From Flavobacteriaceae bacterium (GTDB lineage Bacteria > Bacteroidota > Bacteroidia > Flavobacteriales > Flavobacteriaceae): a DNA stretch of 41,283 nucleotides. The number at the start of each line of letters is the position of its first letter. Position 1 is the stretch's first letter. Below the pieces are notes generated by a model. That model was not told the DNA's origin, ran no database searches, and saw nothing but the letters and a program-made list of their open reading frames with translations. Made by a program: the position numbers and the translations under genes. Location: positions 1-41,283 of the forward strand of contig CANHKZ010000008.1 of NCBI GenBank assembly GCA_947461425.1, written 5' to 3'. This document shows positions 9,456 through 17,982 of this stretch, piece after piece.

Positions 9456-12400
9456 GGATAGTAAACAGTTTAGGTGAGCCATTATTCACTACTGCTATAA
9501 ATGAAGCTGTTTTGTTTTTAGTTCGAATAGGTTTCATCTTTTGTACTTCTCCAGTAATAAATAGCCCTGATTTTGGATACGACACTACGCTAAATTTCCC
9601 TTTTTTATTACCCAATAAAACACTTCCGTGACTGGCATCCAAACGACCAAATTGTGGTTTGAATTCGTATTGGTTTCCACCCAGAATAATGTCTAATATA
9701 CCGTCTTTATTGATATCTAAAACACAAAAAGTGTTTACAGTTGACAATTGCACTTCTTGAGGCATGACTTGAATTTCAAATTGTCCTTTTCCTTTGTTTA
9801 TTGCGATTATACTTTCTTGAATGACTGCGGTTTTCTGTAAAGAATTAGTAATCAACTCTGGCGAAAAAATCTCTTGAACTGATTTCTTAGCATAATCGCC
9901 ATAACTCAGGTTTTTCTTTTTAATAGACGGAATTTGTTTAGCTAATTCTTGCTTCAAATTAATTGGCATGTCTTTTCCGTCAATTGTTCGCGTGGTAATT
10001 TGTTCAATAGTGCCATTACTATCAAAGTCATTAGTAAACAAACGCATTGGGTTTTTGGCCGTTGCTTTATACGATGTATTAGTCCCTTTATTACCTAAGA
10101 TGAAATCTTTTTTACCATCATTGTTCAAATCTACACATTGAACCGAATTCCAAAAACCGCTGTACTCAGTCAGATTCGATTTAAAAATAGCCAAGCGTCT
10201 TCCTGAATTTTTGAAAATTTGCGGCGCCATCCAATCACCAACAATTACTAAGTCTTTCTTATTATCATTATCAATATCCTCCCAAACCGCATCGGTAATC
10301 ATTCCTGTAGTATTAAGTTTGAAAGCCTTTTTATCAATTACATTGGTAAAATTTCCTTTCCCGTCGTTTTCTAATAGCAGGTGTTTCGGATCAATTCCAT
10401 AAACGCCAGGAGTACTTCTGCTTCCAACAAAAATGTCCACATCTCCATCTTGATCAAAATCGTAAGGAGCTATAACCGAAACATTCGTACTTGCTGAAGG
10501 AATTGATGTCATAGATTTAGTAAACATTCCTTTTCCATTATTCAAATACAAACGGTTTTTAAAATTCTCTGGACTGGTTCTTTCATTACCACCTGAGCCT
10601 ACCACTAAATCCAAATCACCATCACCATCAACGTCTAAAAAACTCGCAGCAGTATCTTCAAAACTAGCATCTGCTTCCAAAGCGAATTGATTCGTTACGC
10701 TAAAATTATTTCCTTTATTAGTATATATTTTTCCTGATTGACCTTTGGCTCCGCCAATAAACACATCTTCATTCCCGTCTCCATTAATATCACCAACAGC
10801 TAAAGAAGGTCCTTCTTGAGAAAGCATTTTTGAGATCAATCCTTCATAATCGAAATCGATAAAATCATTTTCTTTATGAGCTAGCCAATTGGATTTAACT
10901 TCTTTTAAAAGTGGTGTTGAAACAGTATTTTTAAAAATATAATCTTTGTTAGCATTCGCAATGGACAAATTGATTGTAGTATTTAATGCTACTTTTTTAA
11001 TGCTTTGGGTTTTACCATTTGGCCATATTACTTGCAAAGAATCAATTTTTTTAGTCCCTATACCAAAAGTCATCACATAATCTACCGATGATTGAAATCC
11101 TCTTGAAGGAATTAATTCTTGCCGAATAACTTCTTTACCAGAAAATAATTCCACAATACCTCCAACAGCAAATCTATTTTTAGTACCTCCTTTTAGCTTC
11201 ACTTTCACAAAATGATTGGCTTTATTTTTTTCTGAATTATTTCGGAATACAAAGGATTCCATATTCACATTATTAACCACTAGATCTAAATCGCCATCAT
11301 TATCCAAATCACCATAAGCCGCTCCATTAGAAAAACTTGGCGTATCCAATCCCCAATTGGTTGCGTTATTAGTAAAGCTTAAGTTAGCATTATTTTTAAA
11401 TGCATAATTAGGTATTGGAGTACTTGGCATTTTAGCAATAATAGTTTCCATATCATCTTTAACTCCAGTTATTACCATTTTTTGCATTAATTCATTGGCA
11501 AAAAAGTCCATAAAATCTTGATTAGTCAAATCGTGATAAATACCATTACACACATAAATGTCTTTATATCCATCATTATCCATATCAAAAATTAGTGCAC
11601 CCCAACTCCAGTCAGTTTTACCTACACCGGCAAAATTGGCAATTTCAGTAAAATGAGTTCCGTTATTAATTTGCAATGCATTTGACATGTACTGATTAAA
11701 AAAATCCATGTTCAGCTTTCTGGTTAATAAGTCGTAATTGTCAAAACTAGTAGTTGTTTTTAAACGTTCGTCACCTTCAGGCAACATATCTGTAGTAAAT
11801 ATATCCGCTTTTCCATCGTTATTAATATCGGCTAAATCAGCGCCCATAGATGCTTGACTAATATGCGTTGCCCAAGTTTGAATCTGTTCTGAAAAAGTTC
11901 CGTTTTTATTGTTGATGTACAAATAATCTCTTTCATAAAAATCATTGGATACATAAATATCTGGGTACAAATCGCCATTGACATCCCCCACAGTAACTCC
12001 TAATCCAAAACCAATCAAACTGCCGTATATACCTGAAACTTCACTTACATCAACAAATTTCCCATTATCATTACGCAGTAATTTATCGCCACCCCCTTTT
12101 AAAATATCGGCTACTTTCCAGTCCTTATCACGCAATTCTCTTTTATTGGAATAGTTCAAAGAACTCACTGGAATAAAACTATTATTTAAAATATAACAGT
12201 CCAAATCACCATCTTTATCATAATCAAAAAAGGCAGCATGCGTTGTGATTCCTGTATCTGCCAAGTTATACTCAGCAGCTTTTTCAGTAAATGTGTTATT
12301 TTTATTATTGATATACAATTGGCTTTTTCTAACCGCATCAATATTATTTCCTGCATCCAAAACATAAATATCCAAGAAACCATCGCCGTTAATGTCCACC

Positions 12401-12747
12401 ATTACTACTCCGGTTGACCACGCTTTTTTAGCTAGAATCCCAGATTTTATGGTAATATCGTCAAATTTAAAATCACCTTTGTTTAGGTATAATTTATTTG
12501 AACCTTGATTTGATATAAAAAAAACATCTGCCAATCCATCATTATTAATATCGCCTATAGCAACGCCTCCCCCATTATAAAAATTACGGTATTTGAAGAT
12601 GTTCATGTTTTCTCCATTTTTTACCTCATTTTTGAAATCAATACCCGTTTGAGAGGGGTCTAATTTGGTAAATAAAGAATCCGAATTTCCTTTTGAACAA
12701 CTCGCTAAAACAGATATAAGAACAATAAAAAATAGGCGATACAACAT
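9448..12747 (-). CDS. FG-GAP/VCBS repeat lipoprotein with ASPIC/UnbV domain (paralog 1)
   Basis: Same architecture as its neighbour; UnbV-like FAVGGIVELFSGKE...PSRGFQSSVDYVMTFGIG...IDSLQVIWPNGKTQ; lipobox VLASC. Confidence 0.9.
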   Translation of the reverse strand: MLYRLFFIVLISVLASCSKGNSDSLFTKLDPSQTGIDFKNEVKNGENMNIFKYRNFYNGGGVAIGDINNDGLADVFFISNQGSNKLYLNKGDFKFDDITIKSGILAKKAWSTGVVMVDINGDGFLDIYVLDAGNNIDAVRKSQLYINNKNNTFTEKAAEYNLADTGITTHAAFFDYDKDGDLDCYILNNSFIPVSSLNYSNKRELRDKDWKVADILKGGGDKLLRNDNGKFVDVSEVSGIYGSLIGFGLGVTVGDVNGDLYPDIYVSNDFYERDYLYINNKNGTFSEQIQTWATHISQASMGADLADINNDGKADIFTTDMLPEGDERLKTTTSFDNYDLLTRKLNMDFFNQYMSNALQINNGTHFTEIANFAGVGKTDWSWGALIFDMDNDGYKDIYVCNGIYHDLTNQDFMDFFANELMQKMVITGVKDDMETIIAKMPSTPIPNYAFKNNANLSFTNNATNWGLDTPSFSNGAAYGDLDNDGDLDLVVNNVNMESFVFRNNSEKNKANHFVKVKLKGGTKNRFAVGGIVELFSGKEVIRQELIPSRGFQSSVDYVMTFGIGTKKIDSLQVIWPNGKTQSIKKVALNTTINLSIANANKDYIFKNTVSTPLLKEVKSNWLAHKENDFIDFDYEGLISKMLSQEGPSLAVGDINGDGNEDVFIGGAKGQSGKIYTNKGNNFSVTNQFALEADASFEDTAASFLDVDGDGDLDLVVGSGGNERTSPENFKNRLYLNNGKGMFTKSMTSIPSASTNVSVIAPYDFDQDGDVDIFVGSRSTPGVYGIDPKHLLLENDGKGNFTNVIDKKAFKLNTTGMITDAVWEDIDNDNKKDLVIVGDWMAPQIFKNSGRRLAIFKSNLTEYSGFWNSVQCVDLNNDGKKDFILGNKGTNTSYKATAKNPMRLFTNDFDSNGTIEQITTRTIDGKDMPINLKQELAKQIPSIKKKNLSYGDYAKKSVQEIFSPELITNSLQKTAVIQESIIAINKGKGQFEIQVMPQEVQLSTVNTFCVLDINKDGILDIILGGNQYEFKPQFGRLDASHGSVLLGNKKGKFSVVSYPKSGLFITGEVQKMKPIRTKNKTASFIAVVNNGSPKLFTIHE

Positions 12748-12864
12748 AGCAAATAGCTGTTTAATTTTAAAACAATAGTAGGGAGCAATTTATGGAAAAA
12801 GGAGTAGATAAAAAAATTAAAAACAGCTTAAATTGTGGTCTTTTCTGGTGAAATTACATAAAAA

Positions 12865-12887
12865 AAAGAGCCTTAAAAAGGCTCTTT
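12865..12887 (-). terminator. Rho-independent terminator between susD and the UnbV genes
   Basis: aaagagcc-ttaaaaa-ggctcttt; in minus-strand reading the hairpin is followed by a run of T residues. Confidence 0.75.
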
Positions 12888-12891
12888 AATA

Positions 12892-12919
12892 AATGAGGAG
12901 GGTAATTACCCTCCTCATT
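12892..12919. repeat. 28-bp perfect palindrome just 3' of susD
   Basis: aatgaggagggtaa|ttaccctcctcatt is exactly self-complementary. Confidence 0.9.
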
Positions 12920-12941
12920 ATAATAAATCAAAATACAATTA

Positions 12942-14483
12942 CTAGTAACCAGAATTTTGAGTCAAATTTGAATTAAACAATGCCTCAGCAGGAATTGGAT
13001 ATAAAACATATTTCTTATCAGAAGTATATGGTTTTAAACCTCTAGCACCAAGGAATTTTCCGAAACGAATAGCATCGTTTCTTCTCCAACCTTCCCACCA
13101 TAATTCTCTACCTCTTTCAGCATAAATACCATCCAAAGTAGCAGCAGCAGCGGTAACGCCAGATCTTGCAGCTAACTGAGACATAATAGTCCCAACTGTT
13201 CCTGAACCACCTCTAGCAATTGCTTCAGCTTTCATTAACAAAGCATCTGCATGACGCATCAAGACTAAGTCATTGTCTGGTTGACCTAGATTATCTGCAT
13301 CTGGAATGTACTTAATACCACGAACACCAGCAGTTTCAAGTGTTTTCCCTGAAGTAATCAAAGTAAGAGCAGAAGTAAAATCCATTGGATTATTGTTTCT
13401 GTCTTTCAATGCATTTGCAGCACTTACAACTCCGTTTTTATACATTTGCCCTTCTAAGAAACCAATACCTTTACCATTTTTATCAACAGTGTAAGCATAT
13501 CCTGGAACAGCGTAGTGTGCACGATTGTCAGCAGCATTAAATGTGCTGTAATAATCTGCTACAGTAGAAAATCCATTCCATCCGTCTGGAGTTTGGTTGT
13601 AGTGATTACACATTCTCCATTTAGACTGCATTCCACCACCATCTCCACCTTTGTTATTTTTTGAAGAAAAAATAATTTCAGATGAAGTATTGTTGTTTGG
13701 AGAAAAGTTCAACCAATAGTTAGATGGTAATGTATTTACATTTGAAATAGCATCTACATTTTGAACTACTTTAGTCATATCAGCAGCAGCGAATGTGTAT
13801 GGCCCTGCTGGGTCAGCAGCAGTAAATACCGCTTTGTTCAAATAGAATTTAGCCAATAAGAAATGAGCCGCATCTTTGTTAGCAATACTTGCATCATTAG
13901 CTGTTCTTGCTGGTAAAGTACCAACAATAGCCTCTAATTCTTTAATGAAAAATTCTGTTGCCTCAGTACGTGTCCATACTTTAGGATCGTCAGTTAAAGC
14001 TGAACCTGCTGGTCTGTAAGGCGCTTGTCCAAACAAATCCACTACAGTATAATAGTACCATGCACGTAAAAAACGAGCTTGAACTACTTCAGAAGCTGTA
14101 CCTCCATTTTCAATGATTAAATTACATTTGTAAGCATTAGACAATAAAGAGTTCCACGCATTACGAACTTCTGGATGATCAGGAGCCCAAGTGTGTGTAT
14201 GGATTTGTCTCCAAGCACCATTATCATCCCAGTCACCTCCACGCGTTGGTCCAACCATCGCGTCAGTTGACATTTCATCCATTGCATACACACCACCTTG
14301 CCCGTTGAAGTCTCTCAACCCCTCATAAGCAGATTGTAATGTAGCAGATGTGTTTACTGTACCTCCAGCAGAGGAAGCATTGGGAACACCATCTAAGATT
14401 TCTTCATCTAGATTTGTACAACCAATACTAAAAGAAGCTATACCTAAGTATAAAAATCCTTTAATTATATTATTTCTTTTCAT
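12942..14483 (-). CDS. SusD/RagB-family outer-membrane nutrient-binding lipoprotein
   Basis: 513 aa; lipobox SIGC; NAWNSLLSNAYKCNLII, RFLRAWYYYTVVDLFGQAPY, LMRHADALLMKAEAIAR, RGRELWWEGWRRNDAIRFGKF. Confidence 0.95.
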   Translation of the reverse strand: MKRNNIIKGFLYLGIASFSIGCTNLDEEILDGVPNASSAGGTVNTSATLQSAYEGLRDFNGQGGVYAMDEMSTDAMVGPTRGGDWDDNGAWRQIHTHTWAPDHPEVRNAWNSLLSNAYKCNLIIENGGTASEVVQARFLRAWYYYTVVDLFGQAPYRPAGSALTDDPKVWTRTEATEFFIKELEAIVGTLPARTANDASIANKDAAHFLLAKFYLNKAVFTAADPAGPYTFAAADMTKVVQNVDAISNVNTLPSNYWLNFSPNNNTSSEIIFSSKNNKGGDGGGMQSKWRMCNHYNQTPDGWNGFSTVADYYSTFNAADNRAHYAVPGYAYTVDKNGKGIGFLEGQMYKNGVVSAANALKDRNNNPMDFTSALTLITSGKTLETAGVRGIKYIPDADNLGQPDNDLVLMRHADALLMKAEAIARGGSGTVGTIMSQLAARSGVTAAAATLDGIYAERGRELWWEGWRRNDAIRFGKFLGARGLKPYTSDKKYVLYPIPAEALFNSNLTQNSGY

Positions 14484-14494
14484 GATTAAAAGTA

Positions 14495-17488
14495 TTAAAA
14501 TGTTACATTAAGACCTAAAGCAAAAGCTTTTGAACGTGGGTAAGACAAATAGTCAATACCTGCAGAAGGCACTCCATTTAATGATTTATCAGTGTTTACC
14601 TCAGGGTCAAATCCAGAATAGTTAGTAAACAACAATAAGTTTTGACCGTTTACAAAGAAACGTGCTGATTTAATTTTCATTTTGTCTAAGGCAGCACCTG
14701 TAAAAGTATATCCAAAAGTCAAGTTACCCATTCTTAAGAAATCTCCTTTTTCTAGGTACTTAGTAGATGGAGAGTTAGGATCTCCAGCATCTTGCGGAGA
14801 AGTAGCTACACTAGCAGGTACATTTCTACCACCATTGAAAGCTCCTTTAAAGAAGTAGGCATTAGCCGTATTGTTATACAAATAGTGACCAAAAGCTCCG
14901 TAGAAAGAAACAGCAGCATCAAAGTTTTTGTAAGCTACATTTGTAGAGAAACCTAAGTTCATTTTTGGTAAACCTTGTTTTCCAACTAATTTTTTAGCAG
15001 CTAAACCTAAACTAGCATCGGCACCAGCAGCATCGGCATAGATAGAAGCTCCTGCAGCGTCGTAACCTCTAAACTCATACATATAGTAGCTGTAAATTGG
15101 TTCGTTGTTAGTTACAACTTGCGAAAAAGCACCAGTTAAACCTTGACCATTCAAACCACCTGCTTGGATAAATCCAGCAAAGTTTTCCATTGTATTAGAC
15201 AAGAAAGAAGCGTTTGCCGAGATATCCCAAGTCAATTTATCCGTATCAATCAATTTGTAATTAGCACTAATCTCAACACCATTATTAATTAAGTTTCCTG
15301 GCAAATTCACAAAACGTGGAGATGGTGGTCCTGGCTGAGAAGCAGCAGCAGGTACTGGGAAAATTAAGTTTTCAGTATCTCTCATGAAATAATCAACAGA
15401 ACCTGTTAATCTGTTATTCAATAAAGCAAAGTCTACACCAAGACCTGAAGATGTAGTAGTTTCCCACTTCAAATCTTCGTTAGCATTGGTATCAACATTT
15501 AACGATCCATTGTTTCCATAAGAAGCTCGAGCTACAGCAGAGTTAACAGCAAACTCTTGGTTACCTGTAATACCATAGTTAGCTCTCAATTTAATGCTGT
15601 TTACTAAACCAGCTTTGTCTTCAAATACTTTGTATCCTAATCCTACTGCAGGGAAAGAACCGTATTTGTTATTAGCCCCTAACTTAGTAGAACCGTCAGC
15701 ACGAAAAGAAGCTGTAATCAAGAACTTTTTGTATAAAGTTGCATTCGCTCTACCAAAGAAAGATTGTAATTCGTTTCTGTTTCTGAAAGAAGACGCACGA
15801 AATTCATTTTGCAAACCTCCTTCGATGTTATCGATTAGGTTAGTTTGTTTTGGATCAAAACCTCTAGCAGAGAAGTTGCTTCCGTTAACAGTGTAATCAT
15901 AGTAAGAATAACCTGCTAAAGCATCAAAGATAAAGTTATCATTGAATGTTTTGTTGTAATTCAAAGTATGCTCAAAAGTTCTGTTCAATCTTTCAATTTG
16001 AGTAACACCAGCTTGACCAAATTTAACTACAGAAGAACCTGGAGCAGTTGCTTGTGCAACGTTTTGAATTTGAATACCTGGAGATAATTGAGATTTTCTA
16101 GTAGAATTAGAAGTTTCCATACCAAATAAGAACTGGTAGTTCAAATTATCGTTGATTTTTAAAGTAGATTTAATACTAGCTAACAATTTGTTAGTGTTAG
16201 TATAATCAGTATAAGCATCAGACAACAAGACTGGATTCAAGAAAGAGTTGTTAATTCCAGTTCCACCATTTGGTGACATATTATAAGAACCATCTGTATT
16301 AGTTATTCTATCAGTAGGGTTCCAGTACATTGCAGCACCAATTAAGTTACCAATGAAACCTGCATCATTTGAAATCAAAGCAGCCTGATCTCTCAAACTT
16401 GAATAATTTACTTTAGTATCAATTTTCAAATTACCTCCGAAGAAATCGTTTGAGTTATTTAATGCAAATGTGTATTTATCTAAACCTGTTTTGTTAACAA
16501 TACCTTCCGTATTAGAAGCACCGATAGACACACGTGTAGATGAATTTTCAGTTGATTTAGTAAACGATACGTCATGATTTGAAGAAAATGCATTTCTCAT
16601 GATTGCATCTTCCCAGTTATAACTTCTAGAACCGTTATCTTTTCCACCGTTAGCTACGAATTCATCCGCAGACATTAACTCTAAATTACTAGCCAATGAA
16701 CTGAAAGTAAATGAATTAGAATAGGTTAATTGTGGTTCTTTAGATTTTGATTTTTTAGTAGTAATAACTACAACACCATTTGCTCCACGAGAACCATAGA
16801 TAGCAGTAGAAGACGCATCTTTTAAGATAGTCAAACTTTCAATATCATTTTGATTGATAAAGTTCAATGGGTTTCTTGCAGATTGACTTCCTAATCCAAC
16901 ATCATTTCCTGGAGAAACATCACCACCATCCAAAGGCACACCATCGACAACGATAAGTGGTCCATTTCCTGAACGAATAGATGAATTACCACGAATTCTG
17001 ATGCTAGCAGCAGCTCCTGGCTCACCACTTGACTGTGTTACTTGAACACCAGCAACCTTACCTCTTAATAAATCAGCAGGGTTAGGCGCTCCAACATTGT
17101 CAAAGCTTTTAGAACTCAATTGATCAACTGCACCAGTTGCATCTTTTTTCTTCACAGAACCGTAACCAATTACGACTACTTCTTTCAATTCTGCTGAATC
17201 TTCTTTTAAAGTAATATTTACATTACTTTTTCCTGCTACATTTACTTCTTGTGTTTTAAGACCAATGTAACTAAAAACTAAAACTGCATTTGAGCCAACG
17301 TTTTTGATTGTAAATTTACCATCAAAATCAGTTTGTGCTCCATTTTTTGTTCCTTTAACTAATACAGAAGCCCCTGGAAGAGGTCCACTAGCATCGGATA
17401 CGGTACCTGACACATCTTGCGAGTACGTCAAACTTGTACATAGCATGGTTAAGAAAACCATCAAGCCTTTTAGTAGACTATTTTTCAT
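14495..17488 (-). CDS. SusC/RagA-family TonB-dependent outer-membrane receptor
   Basis: 997 aa; signal peptide, carboxypeptidase-regulatory-like domain (VSGTVSDASGPLPGASVLVKGTKNGAQTDFDGKF), plug (IRIRGNSSIRSGNGPLIVVDGVPLDGG, LKDASSTAIYGSRGANGVVVITTKK), C-terminal beta barrel. Confidence 0.96.
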   Translation of the reverse strand: MKNSLLKGLMVFLTMLCTSLTYSQDVSGTVSDASGPLPGASVLVKGTKNGAQTDFDGKFTIKNVGSNAVLVFSYIGLKTQEVNVAGKSNVNITLKEDSAELKEVVVIGYGSVKKKDATGAVDQLSSKSFDNVGAPNPADLLRGKVAGVQVTQSSGEPGAAASIRIRGNSSIRSGNGPLIVVDGVPLDGGDVSPGNDVGLGSQSARNPLNFINQNDIESLTILKDASSTAIYGSRGANGVVVITTKKSKSKEPQLTYSNSFTFSSLASNLELMSADEFVANGGKDNGSRSYNWEDAIMRNAFSSNHDVSFTKSTENSSTRVSIGASNTEGIVNKTGLDKYTFALNNSNDFFGGNLKIDTKVNYSSLRDQAALISNDAGFIGNLIGAAMYWNPTDRITNTDGSYNMSPNGGTGINNSFLNPVLLSDAYTDYTNTNKLLASIKSTLKINDNLNYQFLFGMETSNSTRKSQLSPGIQIQNVAQATAPGSSVVKFGQAGVTQIERLNRTFEHTLNYNKTFNDNFIFDALAGYSYYDYTVNGSNFSARGFDPKQTNLIDNIEGGLQNEFRASSFRNRNELQSFFGRANATLYKKFLITASFRADGSTKLGANNKYGSFPAVGLGYKVFEDKAGLVNSIKLRANYGITGNQEFAVNSAVARASYGNNGSLNVDTNANEDLKWETTTSSGLGVDFALLNNRLTGSVDYFMRDTENLIFPVPAAASQPGPPSPRFVNLPGNLINNGVEISANYKLIDTDKLTWDISANASFLSNTMENFAGFIQAGGLNGQGLTGAFSQVVTNNEPIYSYYMYEFRGYDAAGASIYADAAGADASLGLAAKKLVGKQGLPKMNLGFSTNVAYKNFDAAVSFYGAFGHYLYNNTANAYFFKGAFNGGRNVPASVATSPQDAGDPNSPSTKYLEKGDFLRMGNLTFGYTFTGAALDKMKIKSARFFVNGQNLLLFTNYSGFDPEVNTDKSLNGVPSAGIDYLSYPRSKAFALGLNVTF

Positions 17489-17536
17489 ACGTAATAAATA
17501 AGTTGGTTAATAAATGGTTTGTTTTAAATATTGCTT

Positions 17537-17544
17537 CAAACATA
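17537..17544 (-). promoter_or_regulatory. Candidate Bacteroidetes -7 element (TANNTTTG) for susC
   Basis: Minus strand reads TATGTTTG about 50 nt upstream of the susC ATG; no convincing -33 TTG seen. Confidence 0.4.
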
Positions 17545-17597
17545 CTATTAATTTTGTGATAATATTAAGATTAAGTAAACTATATCGTTTTCGGAGC

Positions 17598-17615
17598 ATC
17601 GAAAACGTTTTCGAT
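17598..17615. promoter_or_regulatory. LacI-type operator upstream of susCD
   Basis: 18-bp perfect palindrome atcgaaaacgttttcgat; partial cgttttcgg about 20 bp away at 17586-17594. Confidence 0.78.
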
Positions 17616-17887
17616 TTAAAAATAGATACCCTAAAAAAATAAGGATAAAAATTTGATATTTTTAAAAAAATACCATAAAAAAAACTAATAATGTAACAAT
17701 TAATCTATTATGTTAAATAATTGATGATGTATTCCTAGTAAAATACTAATAATTAAAAAAATAATGCGAATAATGTAATAAAAGTAAATTCCTATAATTT
17801 AAAAATAATTGTATTAAAAAAATAAAAAAGATTTTTTAAACAGAAATATTATCATATTTGGTTAGTAGTTAAATAAAACAAAGAGTT

Positions 17888-17901
17888 CGATAACGTTTTC
17901 G
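17888..17901. promoter_or_regulatory. LacI-type operator upstream of the GH32 operon
   Basis: cgataacgttttcg, one mismatch to cgaaaacgttttcg; about 80 bp upstream of the GH32 start. Confidence 0.68.
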
Positions 17902-17982
17902 GGAAGATTTACCCTCTTAAAACTATAAAATAAATTAACTAGAAATTAAACTATACTATTTTTAACAACTAAAAAATGAAAA

